Source of the DNA: Erodium maritimum
Taxonomy: Eukaryota; Streptophyta; Magnoliopsida; Geraniales; Geraniaceae
Direction: 5' to 3'
Length of the DNA: 64,000 nt
Assembly (NCBI GenBank): GCA_963921825.1
Contig: OY997591.1
Span: forward strand, 17,231,515-17,295,514
The notes beneath the pieces were generated by a model that saw only the letters and a program-made list of their open reading frames with translations, had not been told where the DNA came from and did no database searches. Positions 20,584 through 33,010 of this stretch are shown piece after piece. Every line of letters starts with the position of its first letter. Positions within the stretch are counted from its first letter, which is position 1. A program made the translations under genes and the position numbers.

Positions 20584-20870
20584 TGTAACAATTATTGTAT
20601 GTTGTATAATTGTTATTGGTTTTGCAAAGTTCAGGTTAAGAATCACCACAGTGATCTTACCCTATAACAATTTGCTAATTGCATGTTAAATTAAAGAAGT
20701 TATATTATGTCTTTTTGAACATAATGACATGCATGATGTTTGAAATATAGTAATACTTGTAACAATTCTTGTATGTTGTATGATTGTTACTGCAAACATT
20801 TAGGTTAGGGATCACCACAGTGAACTTACCCTAGAATGATTTGCTATTTGCATGTTTCCACCATAATTAT
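20584..20870. repeat. Two-copy tandem duplication, 174-base period
   Basis: TGTAACAATTATTGTATGTTG followed by GGTTAAGAATCACCACAGTG returns 174 bases later with about 85% identity (TGTAACAATTCTTGTATGTTG, GGTTAGGGATCACCACAGTG). It lies upstream of the copia gag remnant and is probably part of that element's leader. Confidence 0.65.
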
Positions 20871-21149
20871 GTATGCAAAATTGATCAACATGTGTAGTAT
20901 TTAGTTACCCACAGGTAGACTATAAACATATGATTGAGTCAATACCTCATGGAGTTTTGTATATGCTTAGACAAAGGATATCCACAGATAACTTGATAGT
21001 CTAATTAATTGATAATACATCACTCAATTACGTCAATTTTGAATATTGCAACTATGGTATAATAGAAATATGTTGACTACCCACAGGAGCACCATAATAT
21101 CTTGTTGTAATTTTTCAATTATGTTTATGTGTGTTTGTTGCCTACTTAA

Positions 21150-24100
21150 ATGCTTGTTGTATCTCTATAAATTGTAGCATCTTCACCTGCTAAATTGGCA
21201 TCCTTAATCTCCATCGTTCCAATCCTCACTGTGACCAACTTCTCAGAATGGAAAGAGAAAGTTGAGTTCACTTTAAAAGTACTTGATTTAGATCTGTCAT
21301 TTCATTTAGAATAGCCAGCTCCTCTTACTGTATCTAGTACTGAGGTGAAAAGATTTTCCATAAATTTTGGAAGATCTTGAACAGATTGAGCTTATGTTCT
21401 TAAGGATGACAATTTCTGAGCAACATATATGAAATAACGGTTTAGGATTATAGGCAAATCCCTTGCAGGGAAACCTATGACATCTTACAACCATGAAGTT
21501 TGATGGCTCACGGTCTATGCATGAATATTGCATTGAAATGACTCACCTAACGGTTAAATTAAGAAATTTCGGAATGACAGTGGACGAATAATTTCTCGTC
21601 CAATTCATCCTAAGTAAATTACTTCCTCGGTATCGACCATTCCAAATTCATTATAATGCCATTAAGAAATAATGGGCAATGAATGAATTGGCTAATAAAC
21701 AGGTACATGAGGAGGCATACTGAACCGTGAAGGTATTAAGGTTGCCCATCATATTCAAGAAGTTGGACCTAGAGATGGGTACATACGGCATTCAAGCCAT
21801 GAACGAGCACCACCCAGGTTAAATGCCACCAATAAAGCAATCAAGAAGGAAAAGAAAGTGGACAGATGCAATTTTTTGACTACTTTCAGAAGGATTGTCC
21901 AAAAACGGAGGGATGGTTCGGAATGAAAGGTAACCTTTTGGGTTTCGTAAGATTTTTTGAATCTAATCCCACTTGTGCTTCAAATTGGTGGATTGATAGC
22001 GGTGCAAATGTCCATGTTTCTGATTCCATGCAGGGATTTTTTTTAACGACCAAACCATAAGGCCAAGTGAATTTTATTTTTTATGGAAAACCGAGACAGA
22101 CCAGTGAAAGCTATTGGTATTTATCATCTCATTTTGAAAAATAAAATGGATTTTGCTTAGATTTATTTCAAAATCTTTAAGTTCCATCTATTTCTCGTAA
22201 ATCATTTTCCGTAAGCGAACTTGATAAAAATTGGTTTTAAAATGTATCATGCAGATGAAACTTTCAAATTTATTTCAAAATTCTTGTCACATTGGTTTGG
22301 AATTTTAGTTGATGAACTTTATAAACTATGTTATCCTGCATGTTTATGGAGAAACTGAACGCGAGTCATAAAGTCACGACTCTTACTTCTTGAAATACAC
22401 AACTTCTTGAAATCATCCATACAAACATTTGTGGACCTTTCGACATTCATACTTTTGGAGGTGAAAAGTACATTATCACCTTTATCGATGATTATTCTCG
22501 TTATTGCTACTTATATCTATTGCATGATAAATCTCAATTATGGATATTATACAAGTGTTCATTACTAAAGTCGAGAGGCAATTAGATATGAATGAGAAAA
22601 TCAATATGTCAGATAGAGATGGTACATTGTATGGCCGATATGATGAAACAGGGAAACATCCTGAATCTTTTGCTAAATTACTCCACAAACTTGGAATTGT
22701 TGTTCAAATACACAACATCTGGATTCCCATGGTAGAATGGTGTAGCTAAAAGACGTTAAAGAAATCGATAATGTTAGATTTTATGAATGACGATATTAGT
22801 GGGAGTGCTAAAGTGAAACATGTAAGCATTCAAGAAGTCCGGGTTCATATTTCTTTACCCCGCTTCTGAATGTTGTTAGGAATCATATCATTGTTGAAAC
22901 GTTGGACAATGATGATTACCTACACATGAACGTTCACTCCATGAACACAATATAACCAATAATGATCATATCAAGTACATTCTAACGAAAGAAATATTAA
23001 AGATTCGATTTCCTTTTCGCATGCCATTATTAAAGTCGCTCATTATGACCTCGAGCTACAATAAATGGATGTGAATGACATCTTCCTTAAAGGAGACTTG
23101 GAATAGAAAGTCTACATGCGTCAACCTGAAGGCTTCATAATCGAAAGCTAGGGAGACATGGTCTGCATATTTAAGTAATCAATTCATGGACTTAAGCAAG
23201 CTTCGAGGTAATGGTATCTAAAGTTTTATGAAATCATTATAGTTTTGGATTTCAAAGAAAACATTATAGATCCATGTATATACCTCAGGATCAGTGGGAG
23301 TAAGTTCATATATCTGATTATGTGTGATTGATGATATCTTATCAAATGTCATGTTCTTCTAGTACAATCCAAGGGATTGCTAATTGACAAGTTGCGAAGA
23401 AAGTGTTGAGATACTTAAAGGAAACAAGGTAATATATGTTAACGTATAGAAAATCAACACATCCAGAGATGGTTGGATTTTCGATTCAGATTTTTATGTG
23501 GATAACATGATATACACATCTACCATGAAGGCTGAATACTTAGCATGTTATGAGGCTTTTATTTAAAGTTCATAATTGCATAATAGGTTTGAGTTTTGAG
23601 GCATTATTTCGTCCTCAACTCTCTATTATGATAACGAATGTGCAATTATTTGAGATATCTAAGGTATTAAAGCGATCACCTTGCATATCCATCATTGTAA
23701 CAAGATATTAAAAGAGGAAAGATTTTCATTGAACACATAGGCACGTATGTTATGGTTGCAGACATATTAACGAGAGAACTACCTTAAAAAGACTTTTCAG
23801 AAGCGCACTGAAAGTATGGGTCTTGACGATAGTTCCTACTTAAGTTTCCTGTCAGTAAGTATGCCTATATTTAACATTTATATTATGAGCTCTTAAGTTA
23901 TCTTTTACATCTTACATTCCGTTTTCCGAAGTACAACACATTATCGTGGGAAATTATGATAACAAAATGTGTCTTTTATAAAGACATTATGGGACCTGTA
24001 TGACGACTTCTGATTATGGTCTTTTTCTGAAGATAGACAATGTTTGTAGTACATGGAAGGAATCACGTCGCAAAGTGGATTTTCTACTTAGATATGTGCC

Positions 24101-24241
24101 CGCCATGACTCCCATTGTCTATTGGATTAGTTAAGACACTTATGACTACCGTATAACGATATTAAGTTTAGCACTTTGTGCCGGCCTTATGATCTCTAAA
24201 AGGATGGATAAAGACCGTTTCTAAATGACCAAGTGGGAGAC
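21150..24241 (+). pseudogene. Decayed Ty1/copia internal region (gag to RNase H)
   Basis: Translation in shifting frames yields the copia order. Gag (UBN2 type) is at about 21240-21850, including HYNAIKK and KKEKKVDRC. The protease segment WWIDSGANVHVSDSM is at about 21985. The integrase core has IHTNICGPFDI and FIDDYSRY at about 22410-22520. Reverse transcriptase fragments VYMRQPEGFI, IHGLKQASR and YLRISGSKFIYL lie at about 23110-23310. An RNase H fragment, MKAEYLACYEAFI, is at about 23530, followed by YDNECAI and HIGTYVMVADIL. Stops and frameshifts occur every few dozen codons, so it is long dead. The purine tract AAGTGGGAGA (24231-24240) immediately precedes the 3' LTR. No complete 5' LTR was located. 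Confidence 0.85.
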
Positions 24242-24785
24242 TGTTAGAATATATTTAATTGGGTTATTAAATATAATTATTATCTTCCCTATTATGTGGT
24301 CAATTAGAAACCCATCCCTTTTAGGAAACATGCTATTCTAATTAATGGTAATTACCAATTGATTAGTAAAGAAGTCTTTCCTAATTTAATCTCTACTTTG
24401 ATGGACGGTAAAGATTGAATCCTAATGAAACCCTAATAAGGAATCTTGGTCCTCTCTCCACCTATAAATACATGTAACTTATTCCATCATAAGTACTACA
24501 CAATACACAAACACATAAAAGAGTGTATAGGAAGGGGAGAGAAACCGAAGTTCATAAGACGAACTACGTGGACTTTGATCTCTCATGTAATGTTGAGAGT
24601 ACGTAGGCAATCCGAGTATGTTCCGGATACAAGTCCCTTATGCCCAACCAAGATCTACTACAAGTGCATCCACAACCATGAATGGAGGTATTCCTGAAAC
24701 TATCTACATATATATATATATATTCTGTGATTGATTGTGATGCTCACGATTTAGGGTTCATGTAAATTATGACTTACACTACAAC
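24242..24785 (+). repeat. 3' LTR of the decayed copia element
   Basis: It begins TGTTAGAATATATTTAATTG right after a copia purine tract. It contains a TATA box (TATAAATA at 24463) and an AT microsatellite near 24705. The right edge is approximate; it appears to end in the ACTTACACTACA region. A second LTR for comparison was not found. Confidence 0.65.
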
Positions 24786-25259
24786 CTTGCTCTTATCCCA
24801 CAAGTACACAGATGTCATTAATAAGTGTGAAAACGTAATAGCAGTAATTAATGACAAATAGGCTAACCTATACTTAATATTTCTAGGGACTAGGACCCCA
24901 AAATCATTTTCCGACTTTTGGATCCACGTGCAGACGATGTGCCTTCATGGAGGCAGCCCTCAACAACCTTATAAGAGCATCACATCAACAAGGGGTGTGC
25001 GCGCGAGGCCGGGGCGGGAGCAGCAGGAGAAGAGTTCGGGGTTTGACCGGTGTGGGGAGGGAGGCGTGCGGGGCGTGCGGGGCGCGGGGAGGAGGCCGTG
25101 GGTGAGGGTTCGGGGGTAGAGGCGCGGGGCCTTTTTCGACCCCGCTGCCTCCCGCTCCTATGCGTCGCCGCCGTCCTCTCCCATGCGGACGCGTGGCCTG
25201 CAAAAAAAAACAGACGCAGAGTCATGGAGAAGAAGCACAGTACCCTTTGTTATTAATTA

Positions 25260-25530
25260 GGTTTGGTTATTAATTAAGTAAATTATTAATATATGGTAAG
25301 TTAATTAGGTTAATATATGGTAAGGTAATTAGGTTAATATATGGTAAGGTTATTAATTAGGTCTTTAATTAAGTTTTTATAAGTAAAAAAATTAGTTTTA
25401 AATTTTAAAAATCAATTTTTAATTTAAAAACTCAATTTTTAAATTTAATAATCACTTTTTAAATTTAAAAATCAGCTTTTAATCTTAAAAATCAGTTTTT
25501 AAATTTAAAAATCAATTTTTTTTAAATCAT
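25260..25530. repeat. Low-complexity tandem repeats
   Basis: First, a TTAATTAGGTTAATATATGG unit repeats about three times. Then a unit of about 22 bases, TTTTAAATTTAAAAATCA, repeats about six times. Both lie inside the Harbinger-type element. Confidence 0.75.
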
Positions 25531-25903
25531 TTTTCTGTTGCGATAAAAAATGTCTGACAATTATTAGTAACGGTCATCAAAGAATTCATCACTGCAGAAG
25601 CTTATATCGACCAAATGAATTGTCAAAATCAGCCCCGCTGCCTCGCGCTCCTCTGCCTCTCTCTCCTCCAGTGGCAGGCTGCCATATGTCCAAGCCAGAA
25701 AAAAAGACTGTTGCCAACTGTCGGCAACGGTTACCCCTTTTCTTTTTTCTTTTAAATTAAATCCAAAATAAAATTAAAAAACACTTCTTCAACCACTATA
25801 AATACCCCTCACCCCATTTCACAAAATTCACACCACAAACTTCTAAATTCTCTCAAACCTCACTCTCTCAAATTCATATCGTTTTTGTAAAATCCGATAG
25901 ATA

Positions 25904-27413
25904 ATGTCTGACGACGATTCCACTTAACCGCCGGAACACGATTTTTTCAACTCGGAAGAGGGGGACAACACCGATGAACAACCTGCGAACCCCAATCCAC
26001 AAGGTCATATCACCAATCAAGCCGGGTCTTCCTACGTACAGATGTTGCAACTGGTTTCACCCCAACCGGCGATTGGAACCCTAATGCGTTCAACCAATAC
26101 ATGGCCGCTCTTTGGAGCCAAGGTAATTTTTTGAATTATAATTTTATTCATTTCATTAATTAAATTATTAATCATTTCATTAATTTTAATGTCATGTATG
26201 TTCAATTATAGTTACATTATATGTTTAATTTTAATTATTTTTTATCAAACAATGAATTATACATTTTTAATTGTAATTAAAATTTAAATGTCAACGTGTG
26301 TGGAGTAGGACAACCAGCCCAACCGGGCAATCCAATGCGACCACCGCCAATCAATTTGGACAACCGCCAAACACGACTGAGGTATTCACCCACCCACTAC
26401 TCGACCAGTACAACATGGCTGCCAACTATTTCGGCCAACCACAATTCTCGATGCCGACCGCAACCGGAACCCGCATGTCATCTACTTCATCATCCGTGGG
26501 ACCGAGTACCCGGGCGCCACCAGATAGGCGAAGCAATGGCCCCTGAAGTGGATATGATCCTAATCAAAGCCTGGCAACGCACGACCCCATCACCAGAATC
26601 TCGCAAGATGGGAGCACTAACTGGACCACGATTCGTAGGCGCTTGTGCAAAGCAGGGAATTTCCCATTGACTCAGTGGACGGTGCAAGCCATCAAGACCC
26701 ATTTCAACAAAAGTGCTACAAGAGTCAAGCGGTATGTCACCATGCTGAAGAAGGAGAGGATGCAGGAAGGTCATAGCGGCTGGAGCGAATAAAAGTTTAG
26801 GGAGCGGACGATGGAACTCTCTCGGATCCACGTCGAACATATAAAAAAACTAGCCGAATATTTTCAAGCTCCACCATTGGATAGAGCCGTTTCAAAATGA
26901 TGACAAGTTCTGGACAGAGTAAGGCGAAGCCGGGGTACTTCGACGACGATTGGACGCGTCCGGCAGTTATAGTAGCACTACCCTGCCCGCTTCAGTTCCA
27001 CCGACGATGATAATGTCACACATTTAAGTGGTGACGAGCAACCAGCCGGAGGCTCAACTTCCCCAATCTCTCAACGTTCCCAACCCGTACGTCCAAGTTC
27101 CCCAATTGGCATGCCGCTTCCACGAGAACGCCCAATTGGTAATAAGGTCACGAAGAGGAAGGGGAAGAGTATGGCGGACAGAGCATCGTATCTCGTCCAA
27201 ATGGATCAGGGGAGGTGTGAGAAGGCGAAGCTTACCGTAGCTCTTGATGAGAAAATTGATAAATATATGCAGAAAGTGAAAGATATGAAGGCTACGGACA
27301 CGTCCGATTTTACCCCGGAACAGATGGAACATCATATGGAAATGTTGCAGGTACGGATGGCTCATATTCGAAAACTTCATAAACAAATCGACCACATTAA
27401 CGAGGATGCCTAA
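25904..27413 (+). pseudogene. Harbinger ORF1: Myb/SANT-like protein with NAM-associated C-terminus
   Basis: ORF1 of PIF/Pong-type elements encodes a Myb-like DNA-binding partner that works with the separate transposase. The frame starts MSDDDST at 25904, then hits a TAA, and shifts frame near 26035. A plausible intron runs from GTAATTTTTTG near 26125 to an AG near 26310. After it come NQFGQPPNTTEVF, a SANT-like stretch (WTTIRRRLCKAG ... VQAIKTHFNKSATRVKRYV, about 26610-26740), stops near 26790 and 26900, then an intact final frame with RERPIGNKVTKRKGKS and a charged coiled-coil-like tail to the stop at 27411. Such plant proteins are often labelled GST T3-like or NAM-associated. The copy is clearly inactive. 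Confidence 0.65.
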
Positions 27414-27664
27414 TTATGTACTTTTAAGTTATGTACTTTTTAAATTTTTTATTGTATTAATGAAATTTTATTTCTATTTTATTTAGTAATTGTTGATTTA
27501 AAAATAACGTTAACAGATTCAGTTAAAAGCTTAATTAATTACACAGTCAACAATTCTGAAAATCATGCCCTCATACTTTCCCCTCTGATGTGCAACACAT
27601 TTTTTTAGGGGGGCAAGGGTCTGAACCCTGCCCAGTCAGCAGATGATTTTGGGGATGCTCTAAA

Positions 27665-28460
27665 AAATTCAATGACATAGATCGTAAGACTTGTGATCGA
27701 TATTATAAATCATCATATTCAAAATCGTAAGAAAATCGTAAATATATTAGTATTTCACAAAATAAAAGTTTTTTAAAAAATAGAACATTTGCACAAAGTG
27801 GGGCGAATAAAGTCACGCGTTCATCTTCAGTAAACACGTTATAACTGGCAGCTTCATTAGATGTGCATAAAATTGTTCATCCCTCTAACAATTCATGTCA
27901 ATGTTTGCACAAATCAAATTGTGGTAATGTATGCCATGGTTAGACTCATACAATAAACATACATTTTTCTTGCATACAATGCGTGTACACATTACAATGC
28001 GTGTACACATTTACCATTAGAGGTATATAGCTCAATAATGGGAGGTATCCATTGTTTACAACATTTATATGAAGACAAAACATGTGAATTAAGTATATAA
28101 CTTAATAAAAAAATTGTGGATTATTATGTGTCGCAATGAAAGAATGCACACTATCATGAAACGACCTTGTTAGGTACAAGCAATCAAATTTCATGGCATC
28201 GTTAGTGATGTTTTTGCTAATTATAAGGGAGTTCCGTAACACCGAACAATGAGCAATATCCACTTGTCGCCTATCCAACTTTGCATTCGAATCTTGGATA
28301 CGTAGTATGACAAATGATGAGACAATAGGGACGTCCCACCTCATTTTTCGTTCGCATCTAAGCAGTTATCTCAACTTCCTGTGTGTTTATTTATGACGTT
28401 TAACCCCCTAATTATAATCTTTTTAGTCCTATTTTTTGTAGAGTTTATTACATTTTTATC
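27665..28460. other. Spacer, nothing recognised
   Basis: AT-rich sequence with one short direct repeat (ACAATGCGTGTACACATT near 27980). No gene can be supported. Confidence 0.3.
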
Positions 28461-28499
28461 TTGATTAGTACTCTATCTCTTCACGTGTGTATATAAATA

Positions 28500-28862
28500 G
28501 GGACGGGATAACGTGAGAACTGTCCTTATTGCGCGAACTACGGACACACAGGAGGGCGACACGTGTCGTTTTCGCGGGCGCGTGTTGGTCACGCGCGCGC
28601 ATGCTACTGGTAGCGCGCGCATGTTGATGGTAGCGCGCATATTTTGTTGGCCAATCGGCCCTGGTGCTGGCCGATAGGCCGTGGTGGTGCTGGTACAATA
28701 CGCGCACAGTGCTGGTACAATACGCGCACAATGCTGGTACAATACGCGCACAGTGCTGGTACAATACGCTCACATTGATGGTACAATACGGTACAATACA
28801 CACACAATACTGATACAATATGCACACAGTACTAGTACAATACGCACACAATGTTGGTACAA
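28500..28862. repeat. GC-rich modules and a 22-base minisatellite
   Basis: From about 28585 the motif GCGCGCATG...TGGTAGC repeats three times. There follows an inverted pair GGCCAATCGGCC / GGCCGATAGGCC. From about 28690 to 28862 a 22-base unit, GCTGGTACAATACGCGCACA, repeats about eight times with drift. Related CACACAGTG and GGTACAATA pieces recur near 29055-29110. Long open frames on both strands here are products of the repeat and not genes. Confidence 0.85.
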
Positions 28863-28915
28863 CTAAACCTAACCCCTAAAAATAAACCCTAAAACTAAAC
28901 CCTAAACCCTAAGAA
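28862..28915. repeat. Short telomere-like tract (CCCTAAA variants)
   Basis: ACCTAACCCCTAAA, AAACCCTAAAAC and AAACCCTAAACCCTAAG follow directly on the minisatellite. They are degenerate copies of the plant telomere unit CCCTAAA. The tract is only about 50 bases long. Confidence 0.6.
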
Positions 28916-29129
28916 AAGTAATCACAAAGTCCTAATATGAATAAAGGAAATCAGAAAACCAGAAAAAAGAAATAAAAAAAATCCAGAATCTAAAAGTACG
29001 ATTTTGACCCTCTAGATGACCTCAGGTTCAATTATGTCGATTCAATACATACACAGTGTTTGTACAATAAGCACACAGTGCGGGTACGTCATATAGATGG
29101 GTGCTGGTACCACATGTATATGATTAACC

Positions 29130-30460
29130 AGCTGATAGGCCAGGTTTAACTCACAAATCGGCGAGACTAGCGAAGATCCAAGGGGGAAGGCCTGTAATAA
29201 GACCGAGCTCGAACCAACCTGAATTCAGACAAAACTGATACCAAAGCCAACCAAAAAGCGCAACACCAAACGAAAGCCCAACCAGCAACCATTCAAGAAC
29301 CACACACCTAAATGTCAGTCTCTGAAACTCCCACTCAATCCTCCATAACAAAATTCGGCCAACACCAAGAAAAGCCCCAAAAGAGAATGATCAGTATTTC
29401 TACCAGGAGCGAGACCAGACATCCTAGATAGTAGTGGAAATCATTACTACCAGGAATCCAGGGCTGAAACTCGAGTTGAGCGTTCCGCTACCAGAATCAG
29501 TAGCCCCTCGCCGGCCAGCACCAAGCGAGGACCCAAAGAAGAAGGCATGTAATTATACCGACCACGAGCCAACCCGAACCCTGAAAGATCTAATACCTAA
29601 GCTAGAAAAGGAAAACGACACAACACCTAGAGCGGTCTTTCAAGCCACGAAATCAATTGCTGCCACGCGCATCCACGCACCCCCACTTTCGCCGGAGAGT
29701 CCCAAAAATAGACCCGAGAACCCAAGAAGTCTCCCCTAAGAAACGAGCCCCCGATCGACAATCAGCATCGATCAAACCACCAACTTAACACACAAACATT
29801 AACAAACAATGGGGGAACAACTTGAGCAGAGACACCACCAAGTGTCTGACCAATCCGACATGGTGCAGGTGAAGGGAGACAATGAACACGCGCAAGAACC
29901 ACCAACAGGCAACGAGAACGAAGCCGAAACAAAGGAGAAAATGATCAAACCTTGTCGGAACTCTTGAGTTGGACCGACCCAGAAGCGAAGGTAGACCTGG
30001 GTCAGAAAGGACCCCTCCCGGATATGTAGAACCCAACCTGGATCTGTTAGGACCTGACCCGGATGAACCGGATCGAAACCGCCAAACCCAGAATCTGCCC
30101 TACCCGGTCCAAAACAAACCGATCACCCCCGAGCCTCCTTCCACAGTCACAACAACAAACGACCACTTGAGCAGCTTTCCATGAGGAACCCGAGCAACCG
30201 AGGTCCAGATCCCGACCTCGATGACTCCCGAAGGCAGCTCTGAAAATCAACCACGAAGGATCGTAGCTTCATCGCAGCACATGTTCCCGAGGACCGGTGG
30301 CCAGACAAGATGCAACCGGAGTTGAGAAAAAAGAGGATCTCTCACGCCTGCGCAAGAAAACAGGGTAAAACGGAGAAAAGAAGGGAAGAGGCCAACTAAA
30401 AGGAGAAAAAGGAGAGAAGGGGGAGCCAAGTGTAGATTTGCGAATTCATAGATCACATGA
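29130..30460 (-). other. Unidentified GC-rich stretch, possibly a transposon fragment
   Basis: Composition is richer in GC than the flanks. The minus strand has several unbroken frames of 60-80 codons with Trp-, Leu- and Gly-rich translations and no family motif that I recognise. An internal near-repeat relates 29440-29560 to 29145-29240 (TACCAGGA... GACC... GGCATGTAATTA versus AGGCCTGTAATAAGACCG), suggesting duplicated modules. I cannot assign a function and would not call a gene. Confidence 0.3.
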
Positions 30461-31230
30461 CACTGAATATACTGAAACTGAGCGGAATCAAGAATAATAT
30501 ATGTAAAAACACAAACCTATTTCCATGTTTCATTTATATATTACGCGTATCTACATGTGTTTATGACTTTTGTTTTAAGTTGCTGCAACATGAGTTGGGA
30601 TATATATATATATATATATATTTTTGTGAGATGTGACGACTTTCACTATAAAGGTTCACATTCTAGATTGTAATAAAATAAAAGAAATGGAGAAAGAGAA
30701 TAAATCATGAAAGTAATCAATTCTCGTATATGCATTTCATGAGTTGAAGTTCCACATATCTATAAATTATTATCTTATTAGATATTCCAATTTCCATGTT
30801 TTGCATCTTTGAGATTTCACTATATGTTCTCCCCAACTTCATTTTTAATCCGTAGTGTGGCTTTACTTTTTTTAAGTATCAAATCGTGTTTGATGATGCA
30901 TTTTATTCTCATTCACTTCCCTTTGTTTGGTCCAATTGATATACACAACGGTAGAGTTTTTTTTAATTTAAAATTGATGAGCTTTAATAATTTTTAAAGT
31001 AACGGTAAATAATGTATAACATATTATAATTTTTTGTACGGTATAAAATGAAAATGAACAAATACTTATAACAAATCGTGACGTAGAGTATTCATATTAA
31101 AGTATTTTAAAAAATATTTTATTATTAATACAATGAGATTTTCATCGATCTTTTACTCGATTCTCAACTGAATTATGGCGATAGTCATAGAAAAAAAATA
31201 TTTTCTTCAAAATTGTAATAAGGAAAAACT
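30461..31230. other. AT-rich spacer with an AT microsatellite
   Basis: An (AT)n run lies at about 30601-30621. No gene was recognised. Confidence 0.4.
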
Positions 31231-31234
31231 CCAA

Positions 31235-31500
31235 TAACAAACGGTCATTTGACTATTGAACTCAAAAACTAACTATAGACTTGTTAGTCGATTAATTTGA
31301 CACTGTATACTTAAGGTATTAACGCAAGCTAACATTTTCCGTTAGAGATGACAGAAAACATTAGAAAAAACCCCAAAAATTAACAAGTCCACAGTTAGTT
31401 TTTGAGTTCAATAGTAATATGACAGTTAGTTCTTAGATTATTTCCTAATGGTTTATGTCATTTCTGTCAAATTGATTGACTAACAAGTCTATAGTCAATT
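31235..31500. repeat. Repeat with direct and inverted TTTGAGTTCAATA modules
   Basis: TATTGAACTCAAAAACTAAC near 31255 returns in reverse complement as GTTAGTTTTTGAGTTCAATA near 31395. ACTAACTATAGACTTGTTAG is echoed by CTAACAAGTCTATAGTCAAT near 31478. It looks like an imperfect foldback with no coding content. Confidence 0.55.
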
Positions 31501-31839
31501 ACGATTCTCAGCCAGCGTTGAGCTAGGGTGTCAGATAGGATAAGTCATGTACTTAAGTACATACCCTATCAAAGAGTCACATTGTATGTGATTGGACGGG
31601 GTCCTACCTACATAACTCGATTGAGTGGTGAACCTTCGTTCAGCTTGATCGAGGGGATTAAGGATCTTGGTTTTCAGATTCTAAAACTTTAGAATCGAAT
31701 GGCTGGTATTTAAACTTGATCTTTAGAAAATTTATTCAGTTTAATGATTCAATTTTGTCCGTCGTGTAGTTGAAATGGAAAAAATAAATAGTAGTTTGTC
31801 ATCAAAACCATTCTTGACGGGGTCAAGCTTAATGGGACA
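31500..31839 (+). pseudogene. Copia 5' fragment (leader and gag start)
   Basis: The last 65 bases read MEKINSSLSSKPFLTGSSLM, the style of a copia gag N-terminus. The frame is cut at 31840 by a gypsy LTR. Later gag sequence of copia type resumes at about 35156 on the same strand, so this is probably the left part of the same element. The upstream 270 bases would be its leader or LTR end, but I could not prove that. Confidence 0.45.
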
Positions 31840-32719
31840 TGTAAGAACCGCCCCCGGTCGAACCGGTGATTTCTGGCCAAAGTTGACTTTCGGCCGAGAA
31901 AGTCAACCAATGACTCCAGGAGCCATTTGGACCTTTCCGAGACCCAAAAAGCTTAACCGTCGTTACAGTTAGCTTAGTTGGGTTGTTTCCTTTCAAATGA
32001 TGGTTTTTACGAAAAAGTCAACTTTCGGTCAAACTAGACCTAATTAGAGGTAAAACCGATATAAATTAAGTGTGCTGGAAGTAACTAAGGACAAGGTGGT
32101 CCCCTTATGGACATGTCTCCATGGTGGCTTGGAGGAGAAGAAATGGGCCTTTAATGACACATTTGCCCTCATATGAACCAAAAGAGAAGAAATGGACCTA
32201 AGGGGCATTGTGGACTTTTACTAAATTAGGTTTTAAAGCCATTTGGAAGCCCATTTCAGCTCACACACTAGTGCTGGCCGAAAATTGCAAGGGAGAGAGA
32301 GAGCTTGGGAGCTTCATTGCTTGGAGAAGAAGATAATGAAGAAAGGAAGCAACTTTGAGGGTTTTTCTTCATCAAATCTCTCCAAAATCACTCCATCTTC
32401 ATCCCCTTTTCATTCTCAAGGTAAGTAACCTCTTAAATCCTACTATCAATCTACTTGGGGTTATGGATTTTTATTGAAATTGCATGAACTTGTTGGGTTT
32501 TGAATTAGTTGTTGGTAGATGGTTGTTTTGTTGAAGATTAGTGAAGTTTTTGGTTAGAAATCAATTGATTGTTGATGTTTGGAGGAAACCTATTATGGGT
32601 GTTGAAGTTTGAGGGTTTTGATGACTGATTTTGGAGTTTGATGAGGTTAGAAATGGAGTTTTTGAAGTAGATTTTCGTAGAAACGAAGTTGAAGGAGGAA
32701 GAAGAAGGTCCTGCCCAGA

Positions 32720-33010
32720 CTGGCACGGAACGCCGCACGGACCGGACACGATTCCGGGCCGGAGTGCCGCACGGGCCGTGCCAGGTGCCGGCACGGAGTG
32801 CCGCACGGACTGTGCCAGGTACCGGCACGGAGTGCCGCACGGACCGTGCCAGGTACCGGCACGGAGTGCCTCACGGACCGTGCCAGGTACAGGGCCGGCG
32901 TGCCGCACGGACCGTGCCTAGTTTCGGGCCGGTGTGTTGCACGGGCCGGGTCGAGTACTGGGCCGGTGTGCTGCCAAGGCCGGGTCGGGTACCGGGCCAG
33001 TGGGCCGCCC
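32720..33010. repeat. GC-rich 34-base minisatellite in the LTR
   Basis: The unit GTGCCAGGTACCGGCACGGA plus GTGCCGCACGGACC repeats about eight times, drifting towards GGGCCGG variants at the right end. Open frames in several phases on both strands are a by-product. Confidence 0.9.

Larger units (their letters stand above)
24975..27661 (+). mobile_element. PIF/Harbinger-type element carrying only the Myb-like ORF1
   Basis: Termini GAGCATCACATCA and (reverse complement of the right end) GAGCATCCCCAAAATCA lie between TAA triplets at 24972-24974 and 27662-27664. The left 250 bases are GC-rich and are followed by AT-rich low-complexity DNA. A TATA box (TATAAATA, 25797) precedes the ORF. No transposase-like DDE segment was found inside, so it would depend on a transposase supplied elsewhere. 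Confidence 0.7.

Noticed and set aside
28465..28866. Overlapping open frames on both strands rich in Tyr, Cys and His
   Set aside because: They follow the 22-base tandem repeat in every phase and have no gene structure.
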